From Spirochaetia bacterium (GTDB taxonomy: Bacteria; Spirochaetota; Spirochaetia; Treponematales; Breznakiellaceae): a stretch of DNA of 64,000 bases. Position numbers and translations under genes: made by a program. Numbering within the stretch: position 1 is the stretch's first letter; each line of letters starts with the position of its first letter. Below the pieces are notes generated by a model. That model saw only the letters and a program-made list of their open reading frames with translations, was not told where the DNA came from and ran no database searches. Below, one piece after another: positions 50,013 through 59,345 of this stretch. The stretch lies in NCBI GenBank assembly GCA_025997795.1, contig BNVB01000001.1, forward strand, positions 17,637 to 81,636, given 5' to 3'.

Positions 50013-51766
50013 GAAAGCGGTACCGGTTTTTCATCGTCCTTATGGTTGTGGGGCTTTGTTTTCTCTTTTTGTACCCCACCGTAAAATGGTATTTTTTGGT
50101 ACCCAGGGATGAACAATCCCTGGCATTGGGAACCCGTGAACAGATTCGGGATTATGCCCGCCGTACCGCCGAACTGGATATGCAAAAACTTACCGCCGGT
50201 ACAACAGAAATACCTGCCGGGATGGAATTTCTTGTTTCCGCGGCAAAGCGGGCCAACAAGATCATTGGCAAACCCAATCCGGATACCTGGACCATGGCGG
50301 ACCTGCGCGCCGCTTTAAGCCGGACCGAAGTCCAGGAAGCGCTGGAAAACAGATACCGGGACAGTATTCTTAAACTTAAATCCACCCAGCAGAATGCCGT
50401 TCAGCTTGGGTTGGATCTTTCCGGGGGCCTTTCCATTGTGCTCCAGGGGAATATGGACGCGCTGGACACGCAGTTTCAGGACCAGTACCAGCGCCGTCCC
50501 ACCGACACGGAGCGGGAAGAGATCTTTGGCCAAACCCTGGAGGTGCTTAACAGCCGCATCGACCGTTTTGGCCTTACCGAACCGGTAATCCGCCGGCAGG
50601 GTTCGGATCAAATTTATGTGGAAATTCCCGGATCCCAGGATCCGGAACAGATTAGATCGATTATTAGGGAATCCGGGGGCCTTACCTTTCGCATTATGGA
50701 TCAGGAGGCTACCGCCGCTTTTGAAAGCTACCGCAGTGAACATCCGGGAATGGTTCCCAACAGTGACGGAACCCTGGATGTACCGGGCATTATTCCCGGT
50801 GATGTGGTGGTCTTTGGGAGCTACAAAAAAGACCGCTATGGCCTGGACGAACTAGCCGGGTATGCGGCGGTAAAACGGGAAATAGGCCTGGACGGTAACC
50901 ATATCAAAAGCGCCACGGCGGACCGGGACGAACGGACCCGCCAGCCCGGCGTTATCTTTGGCCTGGATTCCGAAGGCGGGGATATTTTTTGGGACTTTAC
51001 CTCTGCAAATGTGGGTAAACCCATGGCCATTGTGCTGGACAATCACATTAGATCCATCGCCACCATTAGGGAACCAATCCGCGATTCGGTACGCTTAAGC
51101 GGCCTGGATGCGGAAGAGGCAAACAGTGTTGCCGCTACCCTGCGTACTGCGGCGCTGCCGGTAAGCCTTGATGTGGTAAGCCAGCAGTCCATTGGTCCTT
51201 CGCTGGGGGCAGATACCATTACCCGGGGCTTATATGCGCTTTTGGGCGGCCTGGCGGTGGTAATGATTTTTATGCTGCTCTATTACCGCTCCGCAGGGTT
51301 TAACGCGGTTGTTGCCCAGGTGCTGAATATTTACCTTATGTTTAGTATTCTTTCGGCTTTTAACTTTACCCTTACACTGCCCAGTATTGCCGGTTTTATT
51401 CTTACCATCGGCATGGCAGTGGATGCCAATGTTATTATCTTTGAACGGATGAAAGAAGAACTGCGCCTGGGTAAGGGCCGCAAAGCGGCGATAAGCGCGG
51501 GCTTTGACAAGGCTTTTTGGGCGATCATGGACTCCAATATCACTACCTTTATCGCCGCCCTGTTCCTTTCCCAGTTGGGAACCGGTCCTATCCAGGGTTT
51601 TGCGGTAAGCCTTGCCATTGGAGTATTTTCTTCGGTTTTTACCGCCCTCTTTGTTTCCCGGCTTATCTTTGACTTTGGCACCGATGTACTGGGGAGCAAA
51701 AAACTTACTGTAAGCTGGTTTATAAAACAGAACGAAACCGAAGACCTGCGGGCCGGGAGGGCATAA
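50009..51766 (+). CDS. secD: Protein translocase subunit SecD
   Basis: A 585-residue protein of the SecDF motor that uses the proton or sodium gradient to pull exported proteins. N-terminal TM (FFIVLMVVGLCFLFLYP), family motif LGLDLSGGLSIVLQG, periplasmic P1 domain, then a TM block with ALLGGLAVVMIFMLLYYRSAG and TIGMAVDANVIIFERMKEEL. Overlaps both neighbours, as usual for the yajC-secD-secF order. Confidence 0.97.
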   Translation: MRKRYRFFIVLMVVGLCFLFLYPTVKWYFLVPRDEQSLALGTREQIRDYARRTAELDMQKLTAGTTEIPAGMEFLVSAAKRANKIIGKPNPDTWTMADLRAALSRTEVQEALENRYRDSILKLKSTQQNAVQLGLDLSGGLSIVLQGNMDALDTQFQDQYQRRPTDTEREEIFGQTLEVLNSRIDRFGLTEPVIRRQGSDQIYVEIPGSQDPEQIRSIIRESGGLTFRIMDQEATAAFESYRSEHPGMVPNSDGTLDVPGIIPGDVVVFGSYKKDRYGLDELAGYAAVKREIGLDGNHIKSATADRDERTRQPGVIFGLDSEGGDIFWDFTSANVGKPMAIVLDNHIRSIATIREPIRDSVRLSGLDAEEANSVAATLRTAALPVSLDVVSQQSIGPSLGADTITRGLYALLGGLAVVMIFMLLYYRSAGFNAVVAQVLNIYLMFSILSAFNFTLTLPSIAGFILTIGMAVDANVIIFERMKEELRLGKGRKAAISAGFDKAFWAIMDSNITTFIAALFLSQLGTGPIQGFAVSLAIGVFSSVFTALFVSRLIFDFGTDVLGSKKLTVSWFIKQNETEDLRAGRA

Positions 51767-52989
51767 TGAAACGTATTGTTAGTTTTACCCGGTTTTTTAT
51801 TCCGGCGGTCATTTTTTCGACAGCTCTTATTATAGCCGGTATAAGCGGTTATGTAAAACGGGGCTTTAACATGGGGATCGATTTTCAAGCCGGTCTGATT
51901 CAGGAAGTACAGCTTGTTCCCCGGGCATTCAGCCTAAACTACGACGGACCGGGTAATGCGGTCATTACCCTGAATAATACCAGCCTGACGATCACTGTTT
52001 CCGGTGTGGGTGTCCAGGGCTTTAGCTACCAGTATCTGCTTTCCGATTACGGCACCATTGGCGGTTTTGCCCAGGCGCTGGATCAGGTAGAAGGGATTAG
52101 TGCGGCGGTAGATGTTTCCGGCTCGACCCCGTTCCGCTTCCTGGTGCTGGATGCTCAATCCGCCCCGGTACTGCCGTCTTCGGCAGAAACCGCCAGCGCT
52201 TACTGGGTGCATTATCTGCCCCAGGCGGCGGCGGAAGTTTCGCTGGAGGAAGTACGGTCTGCGCTGGTTTCTCTGGGTGAACCGGCGGTTCAGGTTTTGG
52301 GCGATCCCTCGGAACGGCGTTTTATGGTCCGTATGCAGGACAGCGATTTGGATGCCAACTTTAACACCGCCAATATTGGTAAAGCCCTGGAAGCCCGCTT
52401 TGGCGAAGGCGAAGCGGCAGTTACCAGTTCCAACTATGTGGGTTCACGGTTTTCCAAAAATCTGGCGGATCAGGCGGTAGTGCTCCTTGGGGCAACAATC
52501 CTTCTTATTCTTGTTTATGCTTCCATACGGTTTAAACCCCAGTATGCCATTGGCGCGGTCCTGGCTATTATCCATGACGGCCTTATTATGGTGGCCTTTA
52601 TCGTCTGGACCAGAATGGAATTTAACACCACCACCATAGCGGCGATTATGACGATCCTTGGGTATTCGATTAACGATACCATCGTTATTTTTGACCGGGT
52701 ACGGGAAACAGCCCGTATTTATCCCCACGATGCTTTTGATACGGTGCTTAACCGGGCCATTACCGAAACATTAAGCCGAACCTTTATTACCACCTTAACC
52801 ACCATGCTGGCAGTGGTATCGCTCTATATCTTTACCACCGGAACAATGAAGGACTTTGCGCTGGCCCTCCTGGCGGGTCTTGTTTCCGGGGTATATTCCA
52901 CGATCTTTATTGCCAACGGTTTTGTACTGCTTTGGGATAAAAAGTGGAAACGTAAAACAGCGGAAATAACAACAGAGGTAAAAGCATAA
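51766..52989 (+). CDS. secF: Protein translocase subunit SecF
   Basis: A 407-residue partner of SecD. MGIDFQAGLIQEVQL is the SecF-type GxDFxGG region; the TM block contains FSKNLADQAVVLLGATILLI and TILGYSINDTIVIFDRVRE, the conserved Asp/Arg of SecF. The periplasmic part is larger than in short SecF proteins. It ends on TAA at 52987-52989, which overlaps the likely AUA start of ispH. Confidence 0.96.
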   Translation: MKRIVSFTRFFIPAVIFSTALIIAGISGYVKRGFNMGIDFQAGLIQEVQLVPRAFSLNYDGPGNAVITLNNTSLTITVSGVGVQGFSYQYLLSDYGTIGGFAQALDQVEGISAAVDVSGSTPFRFLVLDAQSAPVLPSSAETASAYWVHYLPQAAAEVSLEEVRSALVSLGEPAVQVLGDPSERRFMVRMQDSDLDANFNTANIGKALEARFGEGEAAVTSSNYVGSRFSKNLADQAVVLLGATILLILVYASIRFKPQYAIGAVLAIIHDGLIMVAFIVWTRMEFNTTTIAAIMTILGYSINDTIVIFDRVRETARIYPHDAFDTVLNRAITETLSRTFITTLTTMLAVVSLYIFTTGTMKDFALALLAGLVSGVYSTIFIANGFVLLWDKKWKRKTAEITTEVKA

Positions 52990-53888
52990 CTATCCGGCGG
53001 GCAAAGGTTCTTGGTTTTTGTATGGGAGTGCGCCGGGCGGTAGAACTGGCGGAAGCGGCGGTTTTGGAAGCCGCGCCTATTTATACCGCGGGCCCCCTCA
53101 TACATAACCCCCAGGTGTTAACATCGCTGACGGAACGCGGCGTACAAATTTTAGACGAAACTGATTTAAACAAAGCAGACAGAGGAACGGACCTTTCCGG
53201 CGCGGCGGTAATTATCCGGGCCCACGGAATAAGCCCCAAAGCGGAGCAGCAGCTCCGCCAGCGGGGCGCCCGGATAATTGACGCAACCTGCCCGCGGGTT
53301 AAGGCAAGCCAGCTGGCGGCCCGTTCCCTGGCGGATAAAGGCCGTTGGGTTTTTATTGCCGGAGAACGGAACCACGCCGAAGTCCGGGGCATAGCCGGTT
53401 ATGTGGAAAAATCCGACGACAGCGAACAGCGCCGGCCCGCCGTTATTGCAGGAAACGCCGCAGAAGCCGCCGCCGCCGCGGAAAAACTGTACCAGGAAGC
53501 GCCGGAAGCAAAAACTGCCCTTATTGCCCAAACAACATTCTCGCCGGAAGAATATGCTGCCATCGCCGAAGTTATCAAAGTCTTTTTCCCCGGTTTGGAA
53601 GTACACCACACCATCTGCGGGGCCACCCGCGACAGGCAAAACGCCCTCTTAAAACTATGTTCCGCCGTGGACGCAGTAATTATTGCCGGAGGCAAAGATT
53701 CCGCCAATACCCGGCGGCTTCTTTCTATAGCGAAAAACTGCGGCAAACCCGCCTGGCTGGCAGAAAGTGCCGCGGACGTCAACGCGGCGGAACTGGCGCA
53801 TTTCCAAACCCTGGGAATCAGCGCCGGCGCTTCCACCCCGGACAGCGTGATCGATGCCATTGAGGCGGGGCTTTTGGAGGGATTATGA
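52986..53888 (+). CDS. ispH: 4-hydroxy-3-methylbut-2-enyl diphosphate reductase IspH, non-canonical start
   Basis: The last enzyme of the MEP isoprenoid pathway, a [4Fe-4S] protein. The three cluster cysteines are in VLGFCMGVRRAVEL, IDATCPRVKASQLA and HHTICGATRDRQNA; the family segment TAGASTPDSVID is seen as SAGASTPDSVIDAI. The first ATG (53022) lies just after the first cysteine, so starting there would lose a ligand. Upstream, back to an in-frame stop at 52953, there is no ATG, GTG, TTG or CTG. AUA (52986, overlapping the secF TAA, with GAGG 7 nt upstream) or AUC (52992) must serve, or the sequence has an error. Confidence 0.85.
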   Translation: MTIRRAKVLGFCMGVRRAVELAEAAVLEAAPIYTAGPLIHNPQVLTSLTERGVQILDETDLNKADRGTDLSGAAVIIRAHGISPKAEQQLRQRGARIIDATCPRVKASQLAARSLADKGRWVFIAGERNHAEVRGIAGYVEKSDDSEQRRPAVIAGNAAEAAAAAEKLYQEAPEAKTALIAQTTFSPEEYAAIAEVIKVFFPGLEVHHTICGATRDRQNALLKLCSAVDAVIIAGGKDSANTRRLLSIAKNCGKPAWLAESAADVNAAELAHFQTLGISAGASTPDSVIDAIEAGLLEGL

Positions 53889-54161
53889 GTAAAATCGCCA
53901 TACTAATTTGCCAAAACGCAAATTCTTCCTGTCCCCGTCAAATCCCGACAGAAAGTAATCCCATGTGATGCCAAGGAAACTTCGGCCCGGCGGTTCCGTT
54001 CGGCAGCCGAAATTCCTTTGTTTTCATCCTGAACCTTGAGCCGTATGGCGTGGACTTCTTTAATTAAATCCAGAGAACGGCTTTTATGTGGTTGAACCTT
54101 CAGGTGATACGTTTAACATCTTTGAGCCAAAGGGCGCTTATAAGCCAAAGGCATGGTAAAC
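53885..54161. other. Gene debris between ispH and the membrane protein gene
   Basis: No complete gene is seen. An ATG overlapping the ispH stop opens a 28-codon frame (MSKIAILICQNANSSCP...) that resembles the start of a small cysteine-motif protein cut short. At 54064-54159 a plus-strand frame reads GFYVVEPSGDTFNIFEPKG and ends AYKPKAW, like a C-terminal gene end. On the minus strand, 53903-54112 encodes LIKEVHAIRLKVQDENKG and SAAERNRRAEVSL, also protein-like but without start. I take these as remnants of at least two genes. Confidence 0.4.
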
Positions 54162-54749
54162 TCACCTTTTATAGTGTTTTCGTTTTATTGCTTTGATATA
54201 CCCTGTTAATACAACAATAAGAGAAACTCCCTGCAAAGAAGCTAATAATAGTTTATCCTGTAGTACCATCAAAAGTATCATACTTATGCACATCAATACA
54301 AATAAAAGCCACCCTGTGGTATTATTTTTTGCAAGTAAATAACTGCCTAAGAGAAAACCAATGGTTATTAGTATTTCCAATACTTGTGAAAAAGTTGTAA
54401 TTCCATGGAAATAATATATACTGTAGGATGTTCCTGCTATAATCGTAAAAAAGGTAAAAAATCTAACAAAGGTAACAAATATTTTATTACCAGCATTATC
54501 CGGTCTCCATGCCGTTAGAATACCTAAAACCATTGAAGGAATGCTGCCCAGTTCAACAGCGGCAACAACCCAATCATTATTACCCGCTAAAATGATAACC
54601 CATGCGGGTATACCACTAAGATAAGAAATCCAGCCGCTAATGCGCAGTTTTTTACTGCCCGCTTTATCTTCAGAAAAAGCAAGCAATAGTTTTGCAAGAA
54701 GATAAAAAAAGCCGCCCCAAATTTGGAGAAACAAGCCGGCATTAAACAT
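54162..54749 (-). CDS. AT-rich membrane protein, PnuC-like topology
   Basis: A 195-residue protein with six or seven hydrophobic helices (IWGGFFYLLAKLLLAF, WISYLSGIPAWVIILAG, EILITIGFLLGSYLLA, GVSLIVVLTGYIKAIKRK). The second half (LLAKNNTTGWLLFVLMCISM) is reminiscent of the nicotinamide-riboside transporter PnuC, but the diagnostic tryptophans are not all present, so function is uncertain. Its base composition is clearly more AT-rich than the neighbours, and it adjoins gene debris, suggesting acquisition by transfer. Confidence 0.6.
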   Translation of the reverse strand: MFNAGLFLQIWGGFFYLLAKLLLAFSEDKAGSKKLRISGWISYLSGIPAWVIILAGNNDWVVAAVELGSIPSMVLGILTAWRPDNAGNKIFVTFVRFFTFFTIIAGTSYSIYYFHGITTFSQVLEILITIGFLLGSYLLAKNNTTGWLLFVLMCISMILLMVLQDKLLLASLQGVSLIVVLTGYIKAIKRKHYKR

Positions 54750-54775
54750 ATACTTTTCCTGTTATAACACGCAGT

Positions 54776-56401
54776 CTATTCAGAAAAAATTCCGATGGCC
54801 CTGAATTTACTGTACCGTTTTTCCGGCAGGGTTTCCGGTTCCTCCGCAGTAAGACGTTTGAGTGTTTCCAATAAAAAGGCGGAAAGGTTCTTTGCCGTCA
54901 GGTCTATATCGCGGGCAGCACCCCCTTCGCTTTCGCCGATTATGGTATTACAAATCCCAAAAGACTCAAGATCCTCTGCGGTAATTTTCATAAGTTTCGC
55001 CGCTTCCTGTTCACGGGCCGCATCCTTCCATAAAATTGAGGCAAACCCCTTGGGGGAAATGACCGAATAGAGGGCATTTTCAAGCATTGCAAGTTCATCA
55101 CAGACCCCCAGGGCCAGGGCGCCGCCGCTGCCCCCTTCACCAAGTACCACCGATATGATCGGAATTTTTAGCGTCATAAATTCCATAAGGTTCCGGGCAA
55201 TGGCTTCCCCCTGTCCCCGTTCTTCGGCGCCGACTCCACAGTAAGCGCCGGGGGTATCGATAAAACAGATCACCGGACGATGGAATTTTTCCGCCTGTTT
55301 TGCAAGACGCAGGGCCTTGCGATAGCCCTCAGGGTGGGGCATAGAAAAGTTCACCCGTTTTAATTCTTCGATATCCCTGCCCCGCACCTGGGCAATAAGA
55401 GTAACGGGAATATCCCCGATAGTTCCAATGCCGCCCAGTATGGCAGGATCATCGCCGTAATACCGGTCCCCGTGAAATTCGGTAAAGTCTTTAAATATCC
55501 GGGGGATATATTCATGCACCGTAGGGCGGCCCAGGTTACGGAGCAATTCAAGCCGCTGAACTATGTTTAGTTTTGGTATAGAAGGCTTTGGGCCGTAATC
55601 GCAGCCCTGGCTGCTTACCGCGGTAAGCGGCGCTTCCTTCCCATGAAGACGAAGCAGACGGGCCAGGAGCGGACGCAGTTCGTCCCGGCGGACGATTGTA
55701 TCCACAAAACCGTGGTCAAAGACAAATTCGGCGGACTGGAATTTGTCCGGCAAAGTACAACCGATGGTATCCTGGATCACCCGCTTTCCCGCAAAACCAA
55801 TGAGCACTCCCGGCTCTGCAATGATAATGTCTCCCAGCGAGGCAAAGGAAGCGGTGACACCCCCGGTGGTTGGGTCCGTCAGCACGGTAATGTAAAGCTG
55901 ACCCGCCCTGGCATGCCAGGCAGCGGCGCCCGAGGTTTTGGCCATCTGCATGAGGGAAAAAATTCCCTCCTGCATACGGGCGCCCCCGGAGGCGGCAAAA
56001 ATAATTACCGGTAACCTGTGTTCAGTTCCGTATTCAAAGGCCCGTGTTATTTTTTCACCCGTCACACTGCCCATACTTGCCATCATAAAACGGCTGTCCA
56101 TAATGCAGATAACCGCAGGGCAGCCCAGGATGGTACAGCGGCCGGTCACCACCGCTTCCCTGGCAGCGCAGTCCCTTTGCAGTTCTGCTATTTTTTCCCG
56201 ATAACCGGGAAAGCCGATGGGGTTTTCCGAATTCATGGCGGAATCGAATTCGGTAAAACTGCCCTCATCTGCGGTAAAACGGAGCCGTTCCTGCCAGCCC
56301 AAACGGCTGTGGTAACCGCAGTGATTACAGACTAAAAAGTTTTTTACAAAATCATCATGGGCAATATGCGCCTGACAATTTGGACAGATAAAATCAGCCA
56401 T
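54776..56401 (-). CDS. accDA: Acetyl-CoA carboxylase carboxyltransferase, fused beta and alpha subunits (AccD-AccA)
   Basis: About 541 residues catalysing carboxyl transfer from biotin to acetyl-CoA for malonyl-CoA synthesis. The AccD part starts with a Cys4 zinc ribbon (ICPNCQAHI...LVCNHCGYHSRL) and continues with AFEYGTEHRLPVIIFAASGG and GGVTASFASLGDIIIAEPG. The AccA part follows without a break: GDRYYGDDPAILGGIG, FIDTPGAYCGVGAEERGQGE, VLGEGGSGGALALGVCD. The start at 56401 (MADFICPNC) is supported by a promoter 10 nt upstream; an ATG at 56515 would collide with valS. No biotin carboxylase genes are present nearby. Confidence 0.9.
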   Translation of the reverse strand: MADFICPNCQAHIAHDDFVKNFLVCNHCGYHSRLGWQERLRFTADEGSFTEFDSAMNSENPIGFPGYREKIAELQRDCAAREAVVTGRCTILGCPAVICIMDSRFMMASMGSVTGEKITRAFEYGTEHRLPVIIFAASGGARMQEGIFSLMQMAKTSGAAAWHARAGQLYITVLTDPTTGGVTASFASLGDIIIAEPGVLIGFAGKRVIQDTIGCTLPDKFQSAEFVFDHGFVDTIVRRDELRPLLARLLRLHGKEAPLTAVSSQGCDYGPKPSIPKLNIVQRLELLRNLGRPTVHEYIPRIFKDFTEFHGDRYYGDDPAILGGIGTIGDIPVTLIAQVRGRDIEELKRVNFSMPHPEGYRKALRLAKQAEKFHRPVICFIDTPGAYCGVGAEERGQGEAIARNLMEFMTLKIPIISVVLGEGGSGGALALGVCDELAMLENALYSVISPKGFASILWKDAAREQEAAKLMKITAEDLESFGICNTIIGESEGGAARDIDLTAKNLSAFLLETLKRLTAEEPETLPEKRYSKFRAIGIFSE

Positions 56402-56411
56402 AGTGTTTTCG

Positions 56412-56440
56412 ATTATAATGGAAAGATTAGAACTCTTCAA
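56412..56440 (-). promoter_or_regulatory. accDA promoter, near-leaderless
   Basis: TTGAAG, 17-bp spacer, TATAAT, 10 nt to ATG 56401, no Shine-Dalgarno; the transcript leader would be about 4 nt. Confidence 0.7.
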
Positions 56441-56513
56441 CACTACGTAGGTACCATCGCTGTCCGTGACTGTGTGTAGAACAAGAGAGCCATGTGGTGT
56501 ATAGTTTTCTATC

Positions 56514-59345
56514 ATGTTAAAGGCGATTGAACTGGAAAAGGCTTACGATCCCCGGCATTTTGAAGATGCCGTTTATGGCCTTTGGAAAGAAACCGGGGCT
56601 TTTGCTCCCCACGAGGGACAGCGTTTAACTTCGAACGGCAGCGAGAAGTTTAACACATTCACTATTGTTATCCCCCCCCCTAATGTAACGGGCGTACTCC
56701 ACCTGGGCCATGCCCTTAATAATTCGCTCCAGGATATTATTATCCGCTTCCACCGTATGAAGGGGGAACGGACTCTTTGGGTGCCCGGTACCGACCATGC
56801 GGGCATTGCTACCCAGCATGTGGTAGAAAAGCGGCTCCGGGAAAAGGGCATTACCCGCCACGACCTGGGCCGGGAAAAATTTATAGAAGAAACCTGGAAG
56901 GTCAAAAACGAACACCACGAGATTATTTCCCGGCAGCTGGCCCGGATTGGCGCTTCGGTGGACTGGTCCCGGGAGCGCTTTACCCTGGACGAAGGTCTTT
57001 CCCGGGCAGTGCGGGAAGTGTTTGTTTCTCTCTACGAGCGGGACCTCCTGTACCGGGGGAATTACCTGGTCAACTGGTGCTGTTCCTGCGGTACCGCCCT
57101 TTCCGATGACGAGGTGGATCATGAAGAAGTGGCGGGAAAGATGTACCACCTCCGGTATCCCATTGTGGAGACCTCCGTGGAGACTTCCGGTTATGGCGGT
57201 TTTATAGAGCTTGCCACCACCCGGCCGGAAACAATGCTGGGCGATACCGCCGTGGCGGTTCACCCCGAAGATGAACGGTACCGGGACCTGGTTGGAAAAA
57301 AGGTACTCCTTCCCCTGGCGGGCCGGGAAATCCCCGTAGTGGCCGATGCTTATGTGGATAGGGAATTCGGCACCGGGGTGGTCAAGATTACCCCCGCCCA
57401 TGATCCCAACGACTGGGACCTGGCAAAACGCCATGATTTACCGGTGATCAATATTCTTACCACCCAGGGTAAACTTAACGAAGCGGCGCCGGAAAAGTAC
57501 CGGGGCCTTTCGGTCAAGGAAGCCAGGGAGAGGGTGCTGGAGGATCTTAAGGCCGGCGGTTTTTTTATCCGGGAAGAAGAAATCCGCCATGCCGTGGGCC
57601 ACTGTTACCGCTGTCATACGGTAATCGAACCCTTTCTTTCGGAACAGTGGTTTGTGCGGATGAAACCCCTGGCAGAAAAAGCCCTTGCTTCCTGGCGGCG
57701 GGGGGAACTGGTTTTTTATCCCCGTAAATGGGAAAACACCTACCAGCACTGGCTGGAAAATATCCGGGACTGGTGCGTCAGCCGCCAGCTTTGGTGGGGC
57801 CACCGTATCCCCGCCTGGACCTGCACCGGCTGCGGTGCCGTGTCGGTGTCCCGGACGGATATTGCCGTCTGCCCCAAATGCGGTTCCGCCAAAATAGAGC
57901 AAGACCCGGATGTGCTGGACACCTGGTTTTCCAGCTGGCTTTGGCCCTTTACCACCCTGGGCTGGGAAAATGCTGCCTGCGAAACGGATGACTACAAAAC
58001 ATTCTACCCTACACAGGCCCTCGTAACCGCCTATGACATTATCTTTTTCTGGGTTGCCCGGATGATCATGGCGGGGCTGGAGTTTACCGGCAAAGCGCCC
58101 TTCCGGGACATTTACATCCACGGCCTTATCCGGGACAAAAAAGGCCGGAAGATGAGCAAGAGTCTGGGTAACGGCCTGGACCCCTTGGAACTGGTGGACG
58201 AGTTTGGCGCCGATGCCCTTAAGTTTACCCTGGCCTTTATGTGCGCCCAGGGCCAGGATCTGTTGATAGACAAGGAATCCTTTAAGCTGGGATCAAAGTT
58301 TGCCAACAAAGTCTGGAACGCCAGCCGTTATATACTGATGAATCTGGAAGGCCGGAACATCGTGCCGAACCCGGCGCTGCTGCCCGTGGACCGGTGGATC
58401 TATTCACGGCTTAACGCCGCTGCCCGGGACATGACGGCGGCCTTTACGTCGTACCGCTTTAACGATGCTGCCATTACTGCTTATGAATTTTTTTGGAACG
58501 ATTTTTGCGACTGGTATGTGGAGGCCACCAAACTTTCCATGAAAGGCGGCAGTTCCCCAGCCGGCGGAAGCTCTGCGTCGTCCGATGCGGAAAAAGACCG
58601 GGCAGTTACGGTACTCCTTGGTGTGCTCGCCGAATCGCTCCGCCTGCTTCATCCCCTCATTCCTTTTGTGACAGAAGAAATATATTCCAAACTACCTATC
58701 GAGTGTAAACGGAACGGCGGTAGTGACGGTGCGGAACTACTTATCAATGCGCCATATCCTGAGTACGATGAAAAGCGTAACGATCCGGAAAACGAAGCGT
58801 TTTTTGCATTCCTCCAGGATTTGGTTCGGCAAATCCGGACCTGCCGGAGCGAATGTACCGTTACGCCGGACAAAAAACTCCGGACGGCGGTAAAATGCAC
58901 CGGGAGAAAAGCCCCCCCTGCCTTCCTGCGGGAAAACGCCGAACTGGTAAAATTGCTCGCCGGGCTGGGAGAAATTACGGTAAGCGAAACGGAGTATGAG
59001 GCCGCCGGACCGGAGAACGTACCTGCAAGCACAAATGCGGCGGGTACCATTGTACTGGCCGGTGCGGATTACGAAGCGCTGTTGTTTATCGGCGAAGCGG
59101 TGGATCTAAAAGATCTTAAAGCAAAGTTTGAAAAGAACCTGGAACGGGACAAAAAATTTATCGCAGGCCTGGAGGCAAAAATCGCCAATCCCGATTTTGT
59201 CAAAAACGCCCCGGCGGAACTGGTAACAGGAGAAAAGCAGAAACTTGCCGAGGCAAAAGAACGGACCGGCAAAATTGAATCTTACCTTAAGGGGTTTGCG
59301 GAATATTCCCCGGCGGCTTCGCTGCAAAGGTCCCCCTCTGTATGA
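56514..59345 (+). CDS. valS: Valyl-tRNA synthetase
   Basis: A 943-residue class I synthetase. HIGH motif as PNVTGVLHLGHALNNSLQD near residue 60, editing domain with TTRPETMLGDTAVAVHPED, zinc-like Cys pairs (CTGCGAV, CPKCGSA), KMSKS as GRKMSKSLGNGLDPLE, anticodon-binding domain, and the ValS-specific C-terminal coiled coil (LKAKFEKNLERDKKFIAGLE). A run of 9 C near 56672 encodes IPPPN and is in frame here. A short Ser/Gly insertion (SSPAGGSSASS) lies in the anticodon domain. Overlaps the next gene by ATGA. Confidence 0.97.
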   Translation: MLKAIELEKAYDPRHFEDAVYGLWKETGAFAPHEGQRLTSNGSEKFNTFTIVIPPPNVTGVLHLGHALNNSLQDIIIRFHRMKGERTLWVPGTDHAGIATQHVVEKRLREKGITRHDLGREKFIEETWKVKNEHHEIISRQLARIGASVDWSRERFTLDEGLSRAVREVFVSLYERDLLYRGNYLVNWCCSCGTALSDDEVDHEEVAGKMYHLRYPIVETSVETSGYGGFIELATTRPETMLGDTAVAVHPEDERYRDLVGKKVLLPLAGREIPVVADAYVDREFGTGVVKITPAHDPNDWDLAKRHDLPVINILTTQGKLNEAAPEKYRGLSVKEARERVLEDLKAGGFFIREEEIRHAVGHCYRCHTVIEPFLSEQWFVRMKPLAEKALASWRRGELVFYPRKWENTYQHWLENIRDWCVSRQLWWGHRIPAWTCTGCGAVSVSRTDIAVCPKCGSAKIEQDPDVLDTWFSSWLWPFTTLGWENAACETDDYKTFYPTQALVTAYDIIFFWVARMIMAGLEFTGKAPFRDIYIHGLIRDKKGRKMSKSLGNGLDPLELVDEFGADALKFTLAFMCAQGQDLLIDKESFKLGSKFANKVWNASRYILMNLEGRNIVPNPALLPVDRWIYSRLNAAARDMTAAFTSYRFNDAAITAYEFFWNDFCDWYVEATKLSMKGGSSPAGGSSASSDAEKDRAVTVLLGVLAESLRLLHPLIPFVTEEIYSKLPIECKRNGGSDGAELLINAPYPEYDEKRNDPENEAFFAFLQDLVRQIRTCRSECTVTPDKKLRTAVKCTGRKAPPAFLRENAELVKLLAGLGEITVSETEYEAAGPENVPASTNAAGTIVLAGADYEALLFIGEAVDLKDLKAKFEKNLERDKKFIAGLEAKIANPDFVKNAPAELVTGEKQKLAEAKERTGKIESYLKGFAEYSPAASLQRSPSV

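Noticed and set aside
52956..53021. SecF-IspH fusion by frameshift
   Set aside because: SecF ends normally at its TAA and IspH residues match from just before VLGFC; a restart at the overlap explains the arrangement without frameshifting.
56402..56515. N-terminal extension of AccDA from an ATG at 56515
   Set aside because: The extra 38 residues lie upstream of the zinc ribbon, do not resemble AccD, and span the promoter.
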